The notes under the pieces: model-generated
What the model saw: the letters and a program-made list of their open reading frames with translations, nothing else
Database searches by the model: none
What the model was told of the DNA's origin: nothing
Made by a program: the position numbers and the translations under genes
Assembly: GCA_050116035.1 (NCBI GenBank)
Contig: JASFPJ010000058.1
Location: 1 to 13,736, forward strand
DNA from: SOIA01 sp050116035
Lineage (GTDB): Bacteria > Acidobacteriota > Aminicenantia > Aminicenantales > Aminicenantaceae
DNA length: 13,736 bases
Direction: 5' to 3'
Shown: piece after piece, positions 13,588 to 13,736 of the stretch
Position numbering within the stretch: the first letter of the stretch is position 1
How the letters are laid out: the number at the start of each line of letters is the position of its first letter

Positions 13588-13736
13588 GAAAAACCTCCGC
13601 CACCTTAATATCCTCGGGAGTTGTGATTTTGATGTTCTTCGGATCTCCCTGGACGATATAAACCTTTTTTCCTGTTCTTTCTACGAGGACGGCCTCATCC
13701 GTACCATAAAAATTTTCCTCGCCTGCCTTGTCAAAC
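13577..13736 (-). CDS. ispD: 2-C-methyl-D-erythritol 4-phosphate cytidylyltransferase, C-terminal part (5' end outside window)
   Basis: The last 52 or so codons are visible, ending in TAG at 13577-13579. The enzyme joins CTP and methylerythritol 4-phosphate to give diphosphocytidyl-methylerythritol. The fragment contains the family's C-terminal signature: TDEAVLVERTGKKVYIVQGD followed by PKNIKITTPEDIKVAE, with the conserved TDE and the P-x-N-I-K-I-T-x-P-E-D block. The stop lies inside the start of ispF, in another frame, so the two genes are separate but coupled, unlike the fused IspDF of some proteobacteria. Confidence 0.93.
   Translation of the reverse strand, partial: FDKAGEENFYGTDEAVLVERTGKKVYIVQGDPKNIKITTPEDIKVAEVFLGD

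Noticed and set aside
1..13736. tRNA or rRNA genes, CRISPR arrays, phage or transposase genes
   Set aside because: None seen on either strand; the repeats present are irregular and lack spacer periodicity, and no transposase or integrase frame was recognised.

Overview
The window is a housekeeping-rich stretch from a bacterium, about half G+C by eye. A bacterial-type AspRS, an ECF sigma factor with a zinc-binding anti-sigma factor, the non-mevalonate isoprenoid enzymes IspD and IspF, and a secreted protein ending in an outer-membrane-type aromatic residue point to a diderm (Gram-negative) organism. The gene set and protein style would suit an uncultured lineage such as Aminicenantes or another Acidobacteriota-related group. 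That placement is an impression, not something the sequence proves.

Layout. (1) Positions 1-4329, minus strand: an apparent operon accA-hisS-aspS followed by the start of a 2-oxoacid (pyruvate-type) dehydrogenase E1 alpha gene cut by the window edge. Spacing is tight (a 4-bp overlap, then gaps of 33 and 20 bp) and a near-consensus promoter precedes accA. (2) Positions 4330-5687, plus strand: a divergent consensus promoter, a leader of about 140 nt with a possible 26-codon ORF and two mutually exclusive hairpins, then asnA (ammonia-dependent asparagine synthetase). (3) Positions 5757-11204, minus strand: gltX, glnS, a TrmH/SpoU-family rRNA methyltransferase (rlmB-like), then an ECF sigma factor, a membrane zinc-finger anti-sigma factor and a UPF0145 protein, the last two overlapping by 4 bp. 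(4) Positions 11205-11836: a 632-bp non-coding region with a tandem repeat and several palindromic repeat elements. (5) Positions 11837-13037: a secreted protein resembling the C-terminal beta-rich domain of some MCE/MlaD proteins (minus strand), and on the plus strand two small ORFs ending at a strong intrinsic terminator. (6) Positions 13105-13736, minus strand: ispF and the 3' end of ispD, overlapping by 11 bp.

How it fits together. Four aminoacyl-tRNA synthetases (Asp, His, Glu, Gln), an Asn synthetase and an rRNA methyltransferase make this largely a translation-supply region. GlnRS next to GluRS implies direct Gln-tRNA charging. AsnA makes free asparagine, and AspRS carries residues typical of the tRNA-Asp-specific (discriminating) form, so direct Asn-tRNA charging is also likely. 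accA, E1 alpha and ispD/F supply fatty acids, acetyl-CoA and isoprenoids. The least ordinary parts are the asnA leader, the sigma/anti-sigma/UPF0145 module, the stand-alone barrel-like protein with its small-ORF neighbours, and the repeat island.
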